A DNA stretch of 6,372 bases from Nitrospirae bacterium RIFCSPLOW2_12_42_9 (GTDB taxonomy: Bacteria; Nitrospirota; 9FT-COMBO-42-15; HDB-SIOI813): contig MHER01000123.1 in assembly GCA_001805205.1 (NCBI GenBank), positions 1-6,372 of the forward strand, written 5' to 3'. Of the stretch, positions 6,077-6,372 are shown one piece after another. The notes under the pieces are model-generated. The model was not told the origin of the DNA and searched no databases. It was given only the letters and a program-made list of their open reading frames with translations. The number at the start of each line of letters is the position of its first letter. Positions within the stretch are counted from its first letter, which is position 1. The position numbers were made by a program, and so were the translations under genes.

Positions 6077-6103
6077 CCGTTATGATAATTACAAGAATAA
6101 CGG
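6077..6103. promoter_or_regulatory. inverted repeat in the regulator's leader, possible operator
   Basis: CCGTTAT (6077-6083) and ATAACGG (6097-6103) form perfect 7-bp arms around a 13-bp centre. The half-site centres are 20 bp apart, about two helical turns. The repeat lies about 30-60 bases upstream of the GTG, between the upstream AT-rich promoter-like sequence and a purine-rich tract (6061-6069). The spacing favours a dimer-binding operator over a terminator, as no U-run follows. The function is inferred. Confidence 0.35.
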
Positions 6104-6150
6104 TATGTTAAAACAGCCTAAAATTATTATAAATAACAAAGGATGTCAAG

Positions 6151-6372
6151 TTATATTTTAATCTGTGATATTACCATTTCAGAGAAGACACGCAAGACTG
6201 ACGAGGTTATAAAACGGAAACTGTCCTTCACTTTAACCGTCCTTGAAAAAGTATACCCATTATTCACCGTGTTGGAAGCGGAAGAGAGCAAAACCTTTGA
6301 CTTCGGTTTTGATTTGTTTGAGCTACCGCTCCCACATCCAGAGAGTATCAGTGCAATTAGGATGCATAACCA
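6151..6372 (-). CDS. small lipoprotein (N-terminus beyond right edge)
   Basis: The frame enters at the right edge as WLCILIALILSGCGSGSSNK and ends at TAA 6153-6151, so 73 residues are visible and probably only a few N-terminal ones are missing. LILSGC is a textbook lipobox (L-S-G-C, cut before Cys) after a short hydrophobic core, followed by a Ser/Gly/Lys linker, as in bacterial lipoproteins. The mature part is only about 60 residues, ends abruptly (FSEMVISQIKI) and is not recognised, so a frameshift or truncation of a longer lipoprotein is possible. It lies about 100 bases upstream of the regulator gene on the same strand. A plus-strand frame from ATG 6143 to the edge is also open, but it has no family resemblance. 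I favour the lipoprotein because of the lipobox. Confidence 0.5.
   Translation of the reverse strand, partial: WLCILIALILSGCGSGSSNKSKPKSKVLLSSASNTVNNGYTFSRTVKVKDSFRFITSSVLRVFSEMVISQIKI

Noticed and set aside
6126..6149. Perfect TTGACA and TATAAT on the minus strand upstream of the regulator
   Set aside because: The two hexamers are only 12 bp apart, too short for a sigma-70 promoter. The region may hold the promoter, but this pairing is not acceptable.

Overview
The window is mostly AT-rich (one 60-base stretch at 721-780 has only 11 G/C). It has frequent ATA, AGA and AGG codons and a large MalT-like STAND regulator with a SARP-type C-terminus. This fits a Nitrospirota- or Desulfobacterota-like bacterium, but that placement is inference from gene style only. 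No rRNA, tRNA, CRISPR array or intact transposase was seen.

Layout. The left edge (1-587, minus) is the 5' part of a secreted protein built from ~45-residue repeats, probably a beta-propeller. Its upstream region (588-784) carries a perfect 7-bp direct repeat with an 11-bp period, the pattern bound by SARP/BTAD activators. Beside it (785 to about 880, minus) lies the decayed 3' end of a BTAD regulator gene. From about 940 to 2765 everything reads plus and looks like a graveyard of small toxin-antitoxin-like genes: a frameshifted minimal nucleotidyltransferase, a helical fragment, the C-terminal part of a second nucleotidyltransferase, an unrecognised 122-residue ORF, a 13-codon HAD-like stub, and a frameshifted DUF4258-like gene overlapping an apparently intact DUF2283-like gene. 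From 2813 to 6046 (minus) is an intact 1077-residue STAND/TPR/wHTH/BTAD regulator. The right edge (6151-6372, minus) is most likely the 3' part of a small lipoprotein gene.

How it fits together. Both flanks read minus, and both contain a BTAD-regulator 3' end: intact on the right, pseudogenised on the left. The simplest reading is two ancestral units of regulator plus exported protein, one of which lost its regulator, with the gap filled by plus-strand accessory genes that have mostly decayed. The surviving regulator, or the lost paralogue, is the natural candidate to act on the direct repeats upstream of the repeat protein. The features most worth a second look are the direct-repeat operator, the regulator remnant with only synonymous changes before its frameshifts, and the chain of broken toxin-like genes beside a surviving partner.
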